Origin: Paludibacteraceae bacterium
Lineage (GTDB): Bacteria > Bacteroidota > Bacteroidia > Bacteroidales > Paludibacteraceae
NCBI GenBank assembly: GCA_905234685.1
Contig: CAJOIR010000003.1
Coordinates: 42,476 to 106,475 of the forward strand
Reading direction: 5' to 3'
Length of the DNA: 64,000 bases
Positions within the stretch are counted from its first letter, which is position 1. Every line of letters begins with the position of its first letter. Shown piece by piece: positions 28,855-38,448 of the stretch. Made by a program: the position numbers and the translations under genes. The notes under the pieces were generated by a model, which saw nothing but the letters and a program-made list of their open reading frames with translations, was not told the DNA's origin and ran no database searches.

Positions 28855-28964
28855 GTCAAAATGTCAACAGGCAAGGTAGTATAGGATCACTATAAGACCA
28901 AGCAACTTTTAAGGAAATTGTCCGCTTTCAATTTGTAATGACATTCTGAAGAAAAGTTGACAAT
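28855..28964. repeat. Copy B of a ~110-bp intergenic element
   Basis: It is co-linear with 1501-1610: GTCAAAATGTCAA at offset 0, TATAGGATCACTATAA at 25, ACTTTTAAG at 50, and GAAGAAAAGTTGACAAT at 93. The outer ends form a near-perfect 16-bp terminal inverted repeat (TTGTCAAAATGTCAAC with GTTGACAATTTGACAA). It lies between convergent genes. No flanking direct repeat is obvious. Confidence 0.7.
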
Positions 28965-28999
28965 TTGACAAAGCGGCAAGATGAAGAGATTTTGACTCT

Positions 29000-29449
29000 T
29001 TATCTGTCGTTACTGTCAATTATTATCGTTACAGGCCCATCGTTGATGAAATCCAACTGCATGTCTGCACCGAAAATGCCTGTTTCTATATGTATGCCGT
29101 ATTCATCACATAGTATAACATTCAGTTTCTCATACAAGGGTAGGGCAAGTTCAGGTCTGGCGGCATTAATGAATGAAGGTCGGTTGCCGTGGTGGGTATC
29201 GGCATAAAGAGTGAACTGTGAGATACTGAGAATGCTACCGCCGATGTCTTTGATGGCGAGATTCATCTTGCCTTCACTGTCAGAGAAAACACGTAAAGCG
29301 GCAATCTTCTTTGCCAAGTAGCGTACATCATCTTCAGTGTCGTTATGCGTCACACCTACAAGCAGTAGAAATCCTTCTTTGATTACTCCTGTTGTGACTT
29401 TGTCCATAGTGCACGCTGCGCGACTGACTCTTTGTACAACAACTCTCAT
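29000..29449 (-). CDS. dtd: D-aminoacyl-tRNA deacylase
   Basis: This 149-residue enzyme recycles tRNAs mischarged with D-amino acids or glycine. It begins [16 protein letters not shown] and has the family-defining SQFTLYADTHHGNRPS and NDGPVTIIIDS segments, which form the dimeric active site. Length is normal. Its start overlaps the folA stop by four bases, placing it last in a thyA-folA-dtd unit. The association with folate/thymidylate genes looks like simple clustering. Confidence 0.95.
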   Translation of the reverse strand: MRVVVQRVSRAACTMDKVTTGVIKEGFLLLVGVTHNDTEDDVRYLAKKIAALRVFSDSEGKMNLAIKDIGGSILSISQFTLYADTHHGNRPSFINAARPELALPLYEKLNVILCDEYGIHIETGIFGADMQLDFINDGPVTIIIDSNDR

Positions 29450-29934
29450 TTTCTTATATACTCGGCGAAAGTATAGGCATAAGGATTATTCTCATCTGCC
29501 TCATGACGTTCTTTGGATATGAGTTCCCATATCTGAGCGTCTATTGCGGGAAAGAAGGTGTCAGCATCTACCCATGTGTGGTGTATATGTGTGATGTAGA
29601 GTTTGTTTGCAATTGGCATAAATTGCTTGTAAACCATACCTCCGCCTATAATGAAGTTCTCTTTGTCTTTGTCGGCAAGTTTCATCGCTTCTTCAATAGA
29701 GTAGGCTGATTCCGCGCCTTCAAACGTCTCACCTGCAATGTCGGTAATCACAATATTCCTGCGGTTTGGTAGTGGGTGTTTGGGTAGAGAGAAGAATGTG
29801 CGTTTTCCCATTATCACTGTGCAACCGGAGGTTATTTGCTTGAAATGTTTCAGGTCGTTGGGCAGATGACACAAAAGATCTCCTTTTATGCCAATCTCAT
29901 TGTTTTCTGCTATTGCTACAATAATTGATATCAT
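29446..29934 (-). CDS. folA: Dihydrofolate reductase
   Basis: This 162-residue enzyme reduces dihydrofolate to tetrahydrofolate with NADPH. Recognisable parts are [28 protein letters not shown]-like active-site residues (Trp is replaced by cysteine/leucine context at the LLCHLPNDL loop), [12 protein letters not shown] and the [13 protein letters not shown] nucleotide-binding stretch. The usual W of LPW is C here (LLCHLP), seen in several Bacteroidetes DHFRs. It overlaps thyA upstream and dtd downstream by four bases each, so the three are translationally coupled. Confidence 0.95.
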   Translation of the reverse strand: MISIIVAIAENNEIGIKGDLLCHLPNDLKHFKQITSGCTVIMGKRTFFSLPKHPLPNRRNIVITDIAGETFEGAESAYSIEEAMKLADKDKENFIIGGGMVYKQFMPIANKLYITHIHHTWVDADTFFPAIDAQIWELISKERHEADENNPYAYTFAEYIRK

Positions 29935-30725
29935 ACGCTTACGACTCCTGCTATATGCGGGTGTGGATTATAGTTTTCTAATGTGAAGTCTTCGTATTTG
30001 AATGAAAACAGGTCTTTTACCTCAGGGTTAATCAGCATTTGTGGTAACGGGCGTGGGTCACGGGTGAGTTGCAACTGCACTTGCTCGATATGATTGAGGT
30101 ATATATGCGCATCACCGAAAGTGTGTACAAAGTCGCCCGCACGCAGACCTGTCACTTGCGCCATCATTTGCAACAACAAGGCGTATGAAGCAATGTTGAA
30201 AGGTACGCCGAGGAAGATGTCTGCGCTGCGTTGGTATAGTTGCAGCGATAGTCTGCCGTCAGCCACATAGAACTGAAACAGCGTGTGGCATGGTGGGAGT
30301 GCCATCTTGTTAACTTCTGCCACATTCCAGGCACTGACTATTAGTCTTCTGGAGTCTGGATTATTCTTTATCTGCTCTACCAGCAAACTTATCTGGTCTA
30401 TACGGCCACCGTCATAGTCAGGCCAACTACGCCACTGATGACCATAAACAGGCCCAAGCTCGCCATTCTCGTCTGCCCACTCGTTCCAGATTCTTACTCC
30501 GTGCTCCTGAAGCCAATGCACGTTAGTGTTGCCTTGCAGAAACCACAGAAGTTCATATATGATACTCTTCAGGTGCAACTTCTTGGTGGTAAGCAATGGA
30601 AATCCGTCTTCAAGGTTGAAGCGCATCTGATGTCCGAACACGCTGATGGTGCCAGTGCCTGTGCGGTCTTCTTTTCTGACTCCTTCTGTCAGTACTCGGC
30701 GGCATAAATCAAGGTATTGTTTCAT
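29931..30725 (-). CDS. thyA: Thymidylate synthase
   Basis: This 264-residue enzyme methylates dUMP to dTMP using methylene-tetrahydrofolate. The catalytic Cys is in [12 protein letters not shown], and the substrate loop [17 protein letters not shown] is intact. The length equals the E. coli enzyme, and the C-terminus ends in HIAGVVSV-like sequence typical of bacteria. It pairs with folA, which regenerates the folate product. The gap to ftsY is 76 bases with no clear promoter box. Confidence 0.97.
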   Translation of the reverse strand: MKQYLDLCRRVLTEGVRKEDRTGTGTISVFGHQMRFNLEDGFPLLTTKKLHLKSIIYELLWFLQGNTNVHWLQEHGVRIWNEWADENGELGPVYGHQWRSWPDYDGGRIDQISLLVEQIKNNPDSRRLIVSAWNVAEVNKMALPPCHTLFQFYVADGRLSLQLYQRSADIFLGVPFNIASYALLLQMMAQVTGLRAGDFVHTFGDAHIYLNHIEQVQLQLTRDPRPLPQMLINPEVKDLFSFKYEDFTLENYNPHPHIAGVVSV

Positions 30726-30801
30726 ATTATAATGTATAGGTCAAATATTGCTATTATAGTGAGGTCGGGATGAGCTTAGGATGGAGTAATAGTACATTAT
30801 G

Positions 30802-31758
30802 CTACTTTATTGCGAGAAGTGAACATACAAACTCATCACGATTAAACACCTGAAGGTCTGTCATCTTCTCACCAAGACCGATGTATTTGACAGGAATTTT
30901 GAACTGGTCGCTGATACCTATCACTACGCCACCCTTGGCTGTTCCGTCAAGTTTCGTCACAGCAAGTGATGTTACTTTTGTGGCTTTGGTGAATTGTTTT
31001 GCCTGCTCGAAGGCATTTTGTCCTGTAGAGCCGTCAAGAACAAGCATTACATCATGTGGCGCATCTGGCACTACTTTCTGCATGACATTACGAATCTTCG
31101 TCAACTCATTCATTAGATTGATTTTGTTATGTAGCCTGCCGGCAGTGTCAATAAGAACTACATCGGCATCGTTTGCTACGGCCGATTGCAAAGTGTCGAA
31201 TGCAACTGATGCAGGGTCGGAGCCCATCTGTTGCTTGATAACAGGAACGCCCACTCGCTCACCCCAGATACATAACTGCTCTACAGCAGCGGCACGAAAA
31301 GTGTCAGCAGCACCAAGATATACTTTTTTGCCCGCTTGTTTGTATTGATATGCCAGTTTGCCGATGGTAGTTGTTTTGCCAACGCCGTTAACACCTACAA
31401 CCATAATAACATATGGTTTTTGTGGCAGAGGCGCATCGAAATCAAGTACGTCGTCTGTGTTGTTCTCCTGTAGCAGAGCGGCAGTCTCTTCTGTGAGTAT
31501 GTTATTTAGTTCAGTTGTGCTTATATACTTGTCACGTGCAGCACGCGCTTGTATACGCTCAATGATTTTCAGGGTTGTTTCCACGCCAACATCGGAGGTG
31601 ATGAGAGCCTCTTCAAGGTTGTCAAGCACGTCATCATCGACAGTGGTCTTTCCTATTATCGCACGCGAAATCTTGCTTAGTACACTTTCTTTGGTTTTCT
31701 CCAAACCTCTGTCAAGAGTTTCTTTCTTTTCTTTGTTGAATAGTCCGAAAAATGCCAT
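30802..31758 (-). CDS. ftsY: Signal recognition particle receptor FtsY
   Basis: This 318-residue GTPase docks SRP-ribosome complexes at the membrane for co-translational export. It lacks a long acidic A domain and starts with a short FFGLFNKEKKETLDRGLEKT segment. The NG domain follows: GVNGVGKTTTIGKLA (P-loop), DTFRAAAVEQL, IDTAGRLHNK, TKLDGTAKGG and the closing GLGEKMTDLQ. All G motifs are intact. It is in a co-directional run and lies 20 bases after the aminotransferase. Confidence 0.96.
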   Translation of the reverse strand: MAFFGLFNKEKKETLDRGLEKTKESVLSKISRAIIGKTTVDDDVLDNLEEALITSDVGVETTLKIIERIQARAARDKYISTTELNNILTEETAALLQENNTDDVLDFDAPLPQKPYVIMVVGVNGVGKTTTIGKLAYQYKQAGKKVYLGAADTFRAAAVEQLCIWGERVGVPVIKQQMGSDPASVAFDTLQSAVANDADVVLIDTAGRLHNKINLMNELTKIRNVMQKVVPDAPHDVMLVLDGSTGQNAFEQAKQFTKATKVTSLAVTKLDGTAKGGVVIGISDQFKIPVKYIGLGEKMTDLQVFNRDEFVCSLLAIK

Positions 31759-31778
31759 GATGTCAGTTGATATGTATA

Positions 31779-32972
31779 TTAATTTATTGCGTTATAAGTT
31801 TCAAGAGCTTTACGGAGGACAATCAGAGCTTTGCCAAGGTCTTCTTTGTTGAGTACGTATGCCATACGGACCTCTTTCTTGCCTTCGTCAGGGTCAGTAT
31901 AGAAACCGTTGCCTGGTGCCATCATCACTGTTTGCCCTTCGTATGAAAAGTCTGTTAAACACCATATACAGAATTTCTCTGCATCGTCAACCGGTAACTT
32001 AGCCATGGTGTAGAATGCACCCATTGGAGTAGGTGAGTACACGCTGGGAATTTGGTTGAGACCGTCAATGAGGAAATTGCGACGCGACAAATATTCGTCA
32101 TATACTTCCTCCATATATTCCTGTGGTGTAGAAAGACTTGCTTCGGCAATAATCTGACCGATGAGTGGGGGAGAGAGACGTGCTTGACAGAATTTCATGA
32201 CCGCTTTGCGTATCTCTTTATTCTTCGTGATAAGCGCTCCGATACGAATGCCGCACTCGCTGTAACGCTTCGATACAGAGTCAATAAGTACAACATTGTC
32301 CTCAATGCCTTCAAGGTGACAGGCGGAGATATAAGGACGTTTGGTGTAGATGAATTCACGATACACCTCGTCAGAAAACAGATATAGATTGTATTTCTTT
32401 ACTAAGTCGCGTATCTGATACATCTCCTGTTTGGTGTATAAGTAGCCGGTCGGGTTGTTTGGATTACATATAAGTATTGCTTTTGTGCGCTCTGTTATCT
32501 GCTCCTCGAACTTTTCTACAGGTGGCAGACGAAACCCGTCTTCAATGTTGGTTTTCACGGATTTGACCACTGCTCCACAACTAATGGCAAACGCCATGTA
32601 GTTTGCGTATGACGGGTCGGTTACTATAATTTCGTCACCTGGATTAAGACATGCCATGTATGCAAACATTACAGCCTCAGAGCCACCGCTTGTGATTATA
32701 ATTTCGTCTGGCGAGAGGTCAATGCCATATTCTGCATAGTAGCCTACCATCTTGGTGCGCAGCGATTTGGTGCCTTGTGACGGACTGTATTCCAGAATGT
32801 CATGATTAAGGTTTCTTACTGCCTCAAGAGCGCATTGGGGCGTCTTGATGTCAGGCTGACCTATGTTAAGATGATAAACATGTATACCGTTGCGTTTGGC
32901 CGCATCAGCATATTTCGCAAGTTTCCTTATAGGCGAACTTGGCATGTTTTGAGCGCGTTGTGAAATAGTCAT
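31779..32972 (-). CDS. Class I/II PLP-dependent aminotransferase
   Basis: This 397-residue enzyme is an aspartate-aminotransferase-like transaminase. Visible features are LNIGQPDIKTP near the N-terminus, CNPNNPTGYLYTKQE, the SDEVYREFIY segment and the PLP-lysine in DSVSKRYSECGIRIGA, where the Lys follows Ser and precedes Arg. A C-terminal substrate Arg is expected in VRMAYV. The amino-acid substrate cannot be predicted. It lies between the flippase (one base apart) and ftsY, so it may belong to the same transcript, but a functional link is not implied. Confidence 0.9.
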   Translation of the reverse strand: MTISQRAQNMPSSPIRKLAKYADAAKRNGIHVYHLNIGQPDIKTPQCALEAVRNLNHDILEYSPSQGTKSLRTKMVGYYAEYGIDLSPDEIIITSGGSEAVMFAYMACLNPGDEIIVTDPSYANYMAFAISCGAVVKSVKTNIEDGFRLPPVEKFEEQITERTKAILICNPNNPTGYLYTKQEMYQIRDLVKKYNLYLFSDEVYREFIYTKRPYISACHLEGIEDNVVLIDSVSKRYSECGIRIGALITKNKEIRKAVMKFCQARLSPPLIGQIIAEASLSTPQEYMEEVYDEYLSRRNFLIDGLNQIPSVYSPTPMGAFYTMAKLPVDDAEKFCIWCLTDFSYEGQTVMMAPGNGFYTDPDEGKKEVRMAYVLNKEDLGKALIVLRKALETYNAIN

Positions 32973-32973
32973 A

Positions 32974-34341
32974 TTATCTTGCTTGTTTTAATTCATGAAT
33001 TATTACACTCGGCCATTTCCAATTTTGGTAGGCGAGTTGTGCTATACCTGGGGCCAAAATAAGTCCCCATACTCCCATATCAAACACGTATAAGAACAGC
33101 CATATGAGAATTATAGTTGCCGCACCTGACAATAGCGATGGTATGAAAAATGGTATTTTGTTGTCTGCCATGATGAAACCTGCTGCGATATAGTGATTCT
33201 GCTCAAGCAGACAGATGACAAGCATCACGCAGAGCATGGCCTTAGGTAAAAGAGTGGTGTCGCTTTTAATTAGTCCCAACGCCCAATCACCTGCAAATAC
33301 AAAGGATGCACCTCCTGCCGCAATTACTGCGAAAAGGGATACTACGCTGTAAATATATAGTTTTTTTAGTTCATGTATGTTGTTGGAGGCTCGGCATTGT
33401 GCCAGACGTGGCGTGTACGACTGATATGTCACACATCCACATCTCGCCAGTATGTCAAGCACTTGTGTTACCAGACCATAGGCTCCAATGGTTGCTAATG
33501 GGAGAAAATGCCCACCAATAAGCAAAGCCGATTTGTTCACAAGAAAACCTCCCAACTGTGTAAGTCCGACTTTGACAGCATTGGGATATATAGCATGCAT
33601 AACTTCTCGTTCTTGTTGTCTGTCGGAATGAGTAACCGCAAGATTCTTACGCATTTCTTTATCATAAAAAACCACATGGGCAAGCACTCTTCTTAAAACT
33701 ACAGACACCAATTGTGCGCTCACAATAGCAGTAAGACCCATGCCTGCATAAAGCAGAATCACGGCAAGCGACATGTATATTCCCTGTCCGACAATGGTAA
33801 TCTGTTGAATTCGTTTGATATAGCCCTTACCTGACAAAAGAGCGTCATAAAAGAATGTGTACATGTTGTAGCTGCTTATGGCAATAAACATTAGCCATGC
33901 AACCATCATGTCATTTCTATCACCTGTGTATTTTTGTGATATAAAATACATATAGACAGAGCCTATGGTGATTAATAGCAGAAGTACTGCTAACGCTACG
34001 AGTCTGTAGAATCGGCGCATAGCCGAGATTGTGGCATTCAATAGAGAGTAGTCCACAATAGTGTCAACTTTAGTGATGTGCTCAACACCCTCTTGTTTCA
34101 ATTTGCTTACACCGGAGAATACATAACTGATGTTACGTGTGAATGATGGGCGAAACCCAAAATCAAGCATAAAAACCAGCATTTGTATTGTCTGGAAGAT
34201 ATACCATATGCCCACAGTTTCGGCAGGTAGTTTGTGCAGAATAAAGGGTAGAAGTATTAGCCCCGCGCCTATAGTAAAGAATGTGGCAGCATAACTCCAT
34301 GCCACTTCTTTACGACCTATGTACTCAATGCCCTCTGCCAT
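32974..34341 (-). CDS. Polysaccharide flippase (Wzx/MATE-like)
   Basis: This 455-residue integral membrane protein has about 12-14 hydrophobic helices spread over its length (for example FFTIGAGLILLPFILHKL, then AVLLLLITIGSVYMYF, and AMLCVMLVICLLEQ). No soluble domain of size is present. It resembles the lipid-linked oligosaccharide flippases of the MOP superfamily that move undecaprenyl-linked glycans to the periplasm. It sits directly after a UDP-sugar dehydrogenase on the same strand, which supports a role in surface polysaccharide. No polymerase or glycosyltransferases are adjacent, so this pair seems detached from its cluster. Confidence 0.8.
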   Translation of the reverse strand: MAEGIEYIGRKEVAWSYAATFFTIGAGLILLPFILHKLPAETVGIWYIFQTIQMLVFMLDFGFRPSFTRNISYVFSGVSKLKQEGVEHITKVDTIVDYSLLNATISAMRRFYRLVALAVLLLLITIGSVYMYFISQKYTGDRNDMMVAWLMFIAISSYNMYTFFYDALLSGKGYIKRIQQITIVGQGIYMSLAVILLYAGMGLTAIVSAQLVSVVLRRVLAHVVFYDKEMRKNLAVTHSDRQQEREVMHAIYPNAVKVGLTQLGGFLVNKSALLIGGHFLPLATIGAYGLVTQVLDILARCGCVTYQSYTPRLAQCRASNNIHELKKLYIYSVVSLFAVIAAGGASFVFAGDWALGLIKSDTTLLPKAMLCVMLVICLLEQNHYIAAGFIMADNKIPFFIPSLLSGAATIILIWLFLYVFDMGVWGLILAPGIAQLAYQNWKWPSVIIHELKQAR

Positions 34342-34358
34342 GCTTAGATTCTGTTCTT

Positions 34359-35651
34359 CTACAGTCTGCTGTCGACAAGACTTCTGTCCACAAAACCCTT
34401 AACGTCAAATATTACAGTTCCTTGGCCTTTATATTTTTTGAAGTCAAACGACTTAAATTGGTCGTGACTTACGCAGGCAATGATGGCATCATAATGTTGC
34501 TGTTGGTCAACTTCCTGAAGTAGGTCTTTGCCATATTCTCTTTTTACTGTTTCGACATTTGCCCACGGGTCATAGATGTCAACTCTACAGCCGAATTCTT
34601 CAAGTTCATTGGCAATATCCACGACTTTGGTGTTTCTGCAGTCAGGACAGTTTTCTTTGAAAGTGATGCCGAGTATGAGTACTCTTGCTCCGAGTATCTT
34701 GTATCCTTTTTGTATCATCAGTTTCAATGTCTTGTCAGCAATGAACTTAGCTATGGAGTTGTTGACATTTCTGCCAGAAAGAATCACTTGTGGGTCATAT
34801 CCCAAGGCGCGTGCTTTATGTGCTAGATAGTAGGGATCTACACTTATGCAATGCCCTCCAACAAGTCCCGGTCGGTATTTCAAGAAGTTCCACTTTGTGC
34901 CTGCTGCTTCTATCACATCGTTTGTGTCAATGTCTGCGCGGTCACATATTAATGCAAGTTCGTTCATGAAACTGATATTAACATCTCGTTGCGCGTTTTC
35001 AACTGCTTTGGCCGCTTCTGCAACCTTGATGTTGGGTGCTTTGTGTGTGCCGTTTTGAAGGATGGAGTTGTATAGTTTGTCTATAATATCAGCCGTTTCA
35101 GGCGTAGATCCTGATGTTATCTTTTTAATCTTTACAAGAGTGTTAACTTTATCACCAGGATTGATTCGTTCGGGGGAATAGCCACAATAGAAGTCTTTGT
35201 TGAACACTAGTCCTGAATATTTTTCCAGCACAGGAACGCAATCTTCTTCAGTGCACCCAGGGTAAACAGTTGATTCATAAATAACAATGTTACCTGGCTT
35301 GAGCGCTTTGCCTACTGTTGCACTGGCTTTTAGTAGTGGAGTGAGGTCTGGATTGTTGAAGCGGTCAATAGGAGTAGGCACGGTTACTATATATATGTTT
35401 GCCTCATGAATGTCTTGCTCATCGTTTGTAAGCTTCAGACCTTTCTTGTTTGTACAGAAGTATAGTGATATGACCTCTTGTAGTCCTGCCAAGTCTGCTT
35501 CATGTGTGTGGTCACGGCCTTTAACAAGTTCGGCAATACGTGCTTTGTTGATGTCAAAACCAATGACAGGATATTTTTTTCCGAACTCTATTGCGAGTGG
35601 CAGACCTACGTATCCTAACCCTATTACAGCTATTTTGTGTTCTCTTGTCAT
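34359..35651 (-). CDS. Nucleotide-sugar dehydrogenase (TviB/WbpO-like)
   Basis: This 430-residue UDP-sugar dehydrogenase oxidises the C6 hydroxyl to a carboxylate, giving a UDP-uronic acid. The NAD motif GLGYVGLP is at residues 11-18, and the catalytic Cys is in GLVGGHCISVDPYYL. A second Cys-containing segment, GITFKENCPDCRNTKV, marks the UDP-binding domain. The pattern matches the UDP-GlcNAc/GalNAc-type enzymes more than UDP-glucose dehydrogenase, but the substrate is not certain. It shares one base with gcvT and precedes the flippase, with which it may act in capsule or exopolysaccharide synthesis. Confidence 0.88.
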   Translation of the reverse strand: MTREHKIAVIGLGYVGLPLAIEFGKKYPVIGFDINKARIAELVKGRDHTHEADLAGLQEVISLYFCTNKKGLKLTNDEQDIHEANIYIVTVPTPIDRFNNPDLTPLLKASATVGKALKPGNIVIYESTVYPGCTEEDCVPVLEKYSGLVFNKDFYCGYSPERINPGDKVNTLVKIKKITSGSTPETADIIDKLYNSILQNGTHKAPNIKVAEAAKAVENAQRDVNISFMNELALICDRADIDTNDVIEAAGTKWNFLKYRPGLVGGHCISVDPYYLAHKARALGYDPQVILSGRNVNNSIAKFIADKTLKLMIQKGYKILGARVLILGITFKENCPDCRNTKVVDIANELEEFGCRVDIYDPWANVETVKREYGKDLLQEVDQQQHYDAIIACVSHDQFKSFDFKKYKGQGTVIFDVKGFVDRSLVDSRL

Positions 35652-36727
35652 TATACAATCTTTGCTGGTATCAGTTTCTCACGAATCTTTATATAAATCA
35701 CAGTCTCTTTCTTTGAATACTCTGATTTAACATAGCCCATGCCAATGCCTGTACGCGTGCCTGGCAGCATGATACCGGAGGTGACATTGCCTATCGTTTC
35801 GCCTCCTTCGTTGCAAATTTCATAACCGTGACGAGGAATGCCACGCTCGGTCAATTCGAAGTGTACCAGTTTGCGGTTTAGGCCTTCAGTTTTTTGTTTT
35901 GCCAGATACTCTTTGTCAATAAAGTCTTTACCGTCAATGAACTTGGTAATCCATCCTAATCCGGCTTCAAGAGGGGAAGTGGTGTCATCTATGTCGTTGC
36001 CATATAGACAATACCATTTCTCAAGGCGCAATGAGTCACGTGCACCAAGACCGATTGGCTGCAAACCATAGTCCTTGCCGACTTCAAAGAGAGCATCCCA
36101 AATCTGCTTGGCGTGTTCTGGGTAAAAATATAGTTCAAAACCACCTGCACCTGTATAGCCGGTATTACTGATAATTACAGGTTGCACACCTGCAAAACTC
36201 CATTCGCGGAATGAATAGTAGGGGATAGACGATAAATCAAGGTCTGTCAGTTTCTGAAGCATCTCGGTTGCTTTTGGCCCCTGTACTGCCAGTTGTGCCA
36301 TGCGGTCGCTGGCATTTTCAAGTGTGCAGCCGAAACGTTCGTTTTGCTTTGTTACCCAGGCCCAGTCTTTGTCAATGTTTGAGGCATTGACAACAAGTAG
36401 ATACTTGGTTGTGGAATATTTATAAACAATCAGGTCGTCCACTATGCCGCCTTTGCCATTTGGAAAGCAATTGTATTGTGCTTTGCCTGCTTCTAACTTA
36501 CTGATATCATTCGAGCAGATATACTGCAGGAGGTCTAGAGCATGCTCCCCCTTAACCCAAAATTCTCCCATATGGCTTACATCAAATACTCCCACACTGT
36601 TGCGTACACACAAGTGTTCTTGAGTTATGCCGGTAGGATATTCAATAGGCATATTATAACCTGCAAACTCGTGCATCTTTGCACCGAGTTCGATATGCAT
36701 GTTGGTAAAAGGTGTCTCTTTCAACAT
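35651..36727 (-). CDS. gcvT: Aminomethyltransferase, glycine cleavage T protein
   Basis: This 358-residue protein transfers the methylene group from the lipoyl-bound glycine intermediate to tetrahydrofolate. It has [16 protein letters not shown] at the start, the catalytic Asp in [17 protein letters not shown], and [23 protein letters not shown]-terminal barrel domain ends the protein. The partner genes gcvP and gcvH are not in the window. It overlaps pepT by seven bases and the dehydrogenase by one, so it is part of a compact minus-strand run. Confidence 0.96.
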   Translation of the reverse strand: MLKETPFTNMHIELGAKMHEFAGYNMPIEYPTGITQEHLCVRNSVGVFDVSHMGEFWVKGEHALDLLQYICSNDISKLEAGKAQYNCFPNGKGGIVDDLIVYKYSTTKYLLVVNASNIDKDWAWVTKQNERFGCTLENASDRMAQLAVQGPKATEMLQKLTDLDLSSIPYYSFREWSFAGVQPVIISNTGYTGAGGFELYFYPEHAKQIWDALFEVGKDYGLQPIGLGARDSLRLEKWYCLYGNDIDDTTSPLEAGLGWITKFIDGKDFIDKEYLAKQKTEGLNRKLVHFELTERGIPRHGYEICNEGGETIGNVTSGIMLPGTRTGIGMGYVKSEYSKKETVIYIKIREKLIPAKIV

Positions 36728-37935
36728 AGTTCTATTATTTTTAAGATTACTTGCATTGCTTTCTCCATGCTTTGTATTGGTAGATATTCAAACCTGCTGT
36801 GGAAATTCTCACCGCCTGCAAAGATGTTGGGGCAGGGTAGACCTTCGAAACTCAGTCGTGCACCGTCAGTTCCTCCGCGTATAGGTTGTACTTTGGGCGT
36901 TACTCCTGCCTCATGCATCGCTTTCTCGGCCAATTCAACTACATGCATCACAGGCTGTATCTTCTCAAGCATGTTGTAGTATTGGTCACGAAGCTCGATT
37001 TCTACAGTGCCCTCACCGTATTCTCGGTTAATCTTTTCAACAAGAGTCTGAAGTTCACGTTTCTTGCTTTCGAAGCGTAGTCGGTCATGGTCGCGGACAA
37101 TATAACTCAGTGTTGCTTCTTCTACCGTTCCCTGCATGCCGACAATATGATAGAATCCTTCATATCCTTGTGTGTAAGCAGGAGTTTCCCAGCGTGGCAG
37201 TGCCTGAGCAAACTCAGTAGCAAGCAGCATTGCATTTTTCATCTTCTTGTATGCAGCACCTGGATGAACGTTTATTCCATGGAATATCACCTTGCATCCT
37301 GCCGCATTGAAATTCTCATATTCAAGTTCGCCTATAGTGCCGCCATCCATGGTGTAGGCCCAGTCTGCACCGAACTTTTTTACATCAAACCAGTCTGCAC
37401 CTCTGCCTATCTCCTCGTCAGGAGTGAATCCTATTCTTATCTTGCCGTGCTTGATTTCTGGGTGTTGAATGAGATACTCCATGGCAGTGATTATCTCTGC
37501 CACGCCTGCTTTGTCGTCGGCTCCAAGAAGCGTAGTGCCATCGGTGACAATTATGTCGTTTCCGATGTATCGGCTTGTTTCAGGATACTTCTCTGCCTCC
37601 AACACTATGTTCTTTTCCTCGTTTAGCACTATGTCGCCTCCTTGGTAATTCTTCACTATACGAGGATGAATATCTTTGCCCGATGCATCAGGCGAGGTAT
37701 CCATATGTGCGATGAATCCTATCACTGGTTTGGCATCATTAGTGTTTGCAGGCAGTGTTGCCATCAAGTAACCGCGCTCGTCAAGCTCCACATCTTGCAT
37801 GCCCAACTCTTTCAGTTCGTCACAAAGAACACGTGCAAGCACCATCTGACCTTTAGTCGATGGTGTATGTTCGCAGCTCTCATCGGAAGTAGTCTCGAAA
37901 GAGACATACTTGAGGAAACGTTCAGTTATATTCAT
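36721..37935 (-). CDS. pepT: Peptidase T (tripeptide aminopeptidase)
   Basis: This 404-residue zinc metallopeptidase of family M20 removes the N-terminal residue from tripeptides in the cytoplasm. The metal site is visible in [14 protein letters not shown] (His and a catalytic Asp), LLGADDKAG, and [12 protein letters not shown] further ligand lies near the C-terminus in [14 protein letters not shown] dimerisation lid occupies the middle. Length matches PepT. It overlaps gcvT by seven bases and is three bases from the lipoprotein gene. Confidence 0.96.
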   Translation of the reverse strand: MNITERFLKYVSFETTSDESCEHTPSTKGQMVLARVLCDELKELGMQDVELDERGYLMATLPANTNDAKPVIGFIAHMDTSPDASGKDIHPRIVKNYQGGDIVLNEEKNIVLEAEKYPETSRYIGNDIIVTDGTTLLGADDKAGVAEIITAMEYLIQHPEIKHGKIRIGFTPDEEIGRGADWFDVKKFGADWAYTMDGGTIGELEYENFNAAGCKVIFHGINVHPGAAYKKMKNAMLLATEFAQALPRWETPAYTQGYEGFYHIVGMQGTVEEATLSYIVRDHDRLRFESKKRELQTLVEKINREYGEGTVEIELRDQYYNMLEKIQPVMHVVELAEKAMHEAGVTPKVQPIRGGTDGARLSFEGLPCPNIFAGGENFHSRFEYLPIQSMEKAMQVILKIIELC

Positions 37936-37938
37936 ATC

Positions 37939-38448
37939 TTATTTTTTGAACATGCTGATGATGTTGGTTACGCTTGTAGCCACATTTTGCACTTCTGTTG
38001 CTGTGGCTTGGCCTTTCTGCATAGCCGATTGCAGCTTGTCAACTTGTGTGTTCTCCACGAGTTCGGTGAGGCCTTCGGTAACTGTCTCTGCGTTTATCTC
38101 ATCAATATTGATGGAGTTGGCTATCAGACCTTTGATGAAACCTGTGCGGTATTCAGAACTTGACTTGTTTGTGTAGATCTGCTGTGCTGCGCCTACAAGA
38201 TTCAGCATGTTAGCGATATTCATGATGTTGGTCATGTCAAGTTTCCCGTCTGCTTTGTATTGCGCAGCGAGGTTGTCAAGCGCCATACCTGCATTTTTAC
38301 CCATCATGGCAGCGTCATTTGCTGTTGGGGCAACTGTAGTTGTTGCAGTGGTTGTTGACTGGGTGTTGGTTGTGCTGTTCTTCATGAAACCGCACGATGC
38401 AAGCATCAAAGCTGCTGCAGCCGATGCAAGGATAATAGTTTTGTTCAT
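37939..38448 (-). CDS. Small lipoprotein of unknown function
   Basis: This 169-residue protein starts at 38448 with a lipoprotein signal, MNKTIILASAAAALMLASC, where LASC is the lipobox. I prefer this ATG because it overlaps the stop of the upstream gene as ATGA. The mature part has a Thr-rich linker (NSTTNTQSTTTATTTV) followed by a helical domain (LDMTNIMNIANMLNLVGAA and the closing VATSVTNIISMFKK). It would be anchored in the outer membrane or inner membrane periplasmic face. No function can be assigned. Confidence 0.8.
   Translation of the reverse strand: MNKTIILASAAAALMLASCGFMKNSTTNTQSTTTATTTVAPTANDAAMMGKNAGMALDNLAAQYKADGKLDMTNIMNIANMLNLVGAAQQIYTNKSSSEYRTGFIKGLIANSINIDEINAETVTEGLTELVENTQVDKLQSAMQKGQATATEVQNVATSVTNIISMFKK

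Noticed and set aside
28852-28999. Terminator for the CHAT module
   Set aside because: The gap is filled by the ~110-bp element; no separate U-tailed hairpin is seen.
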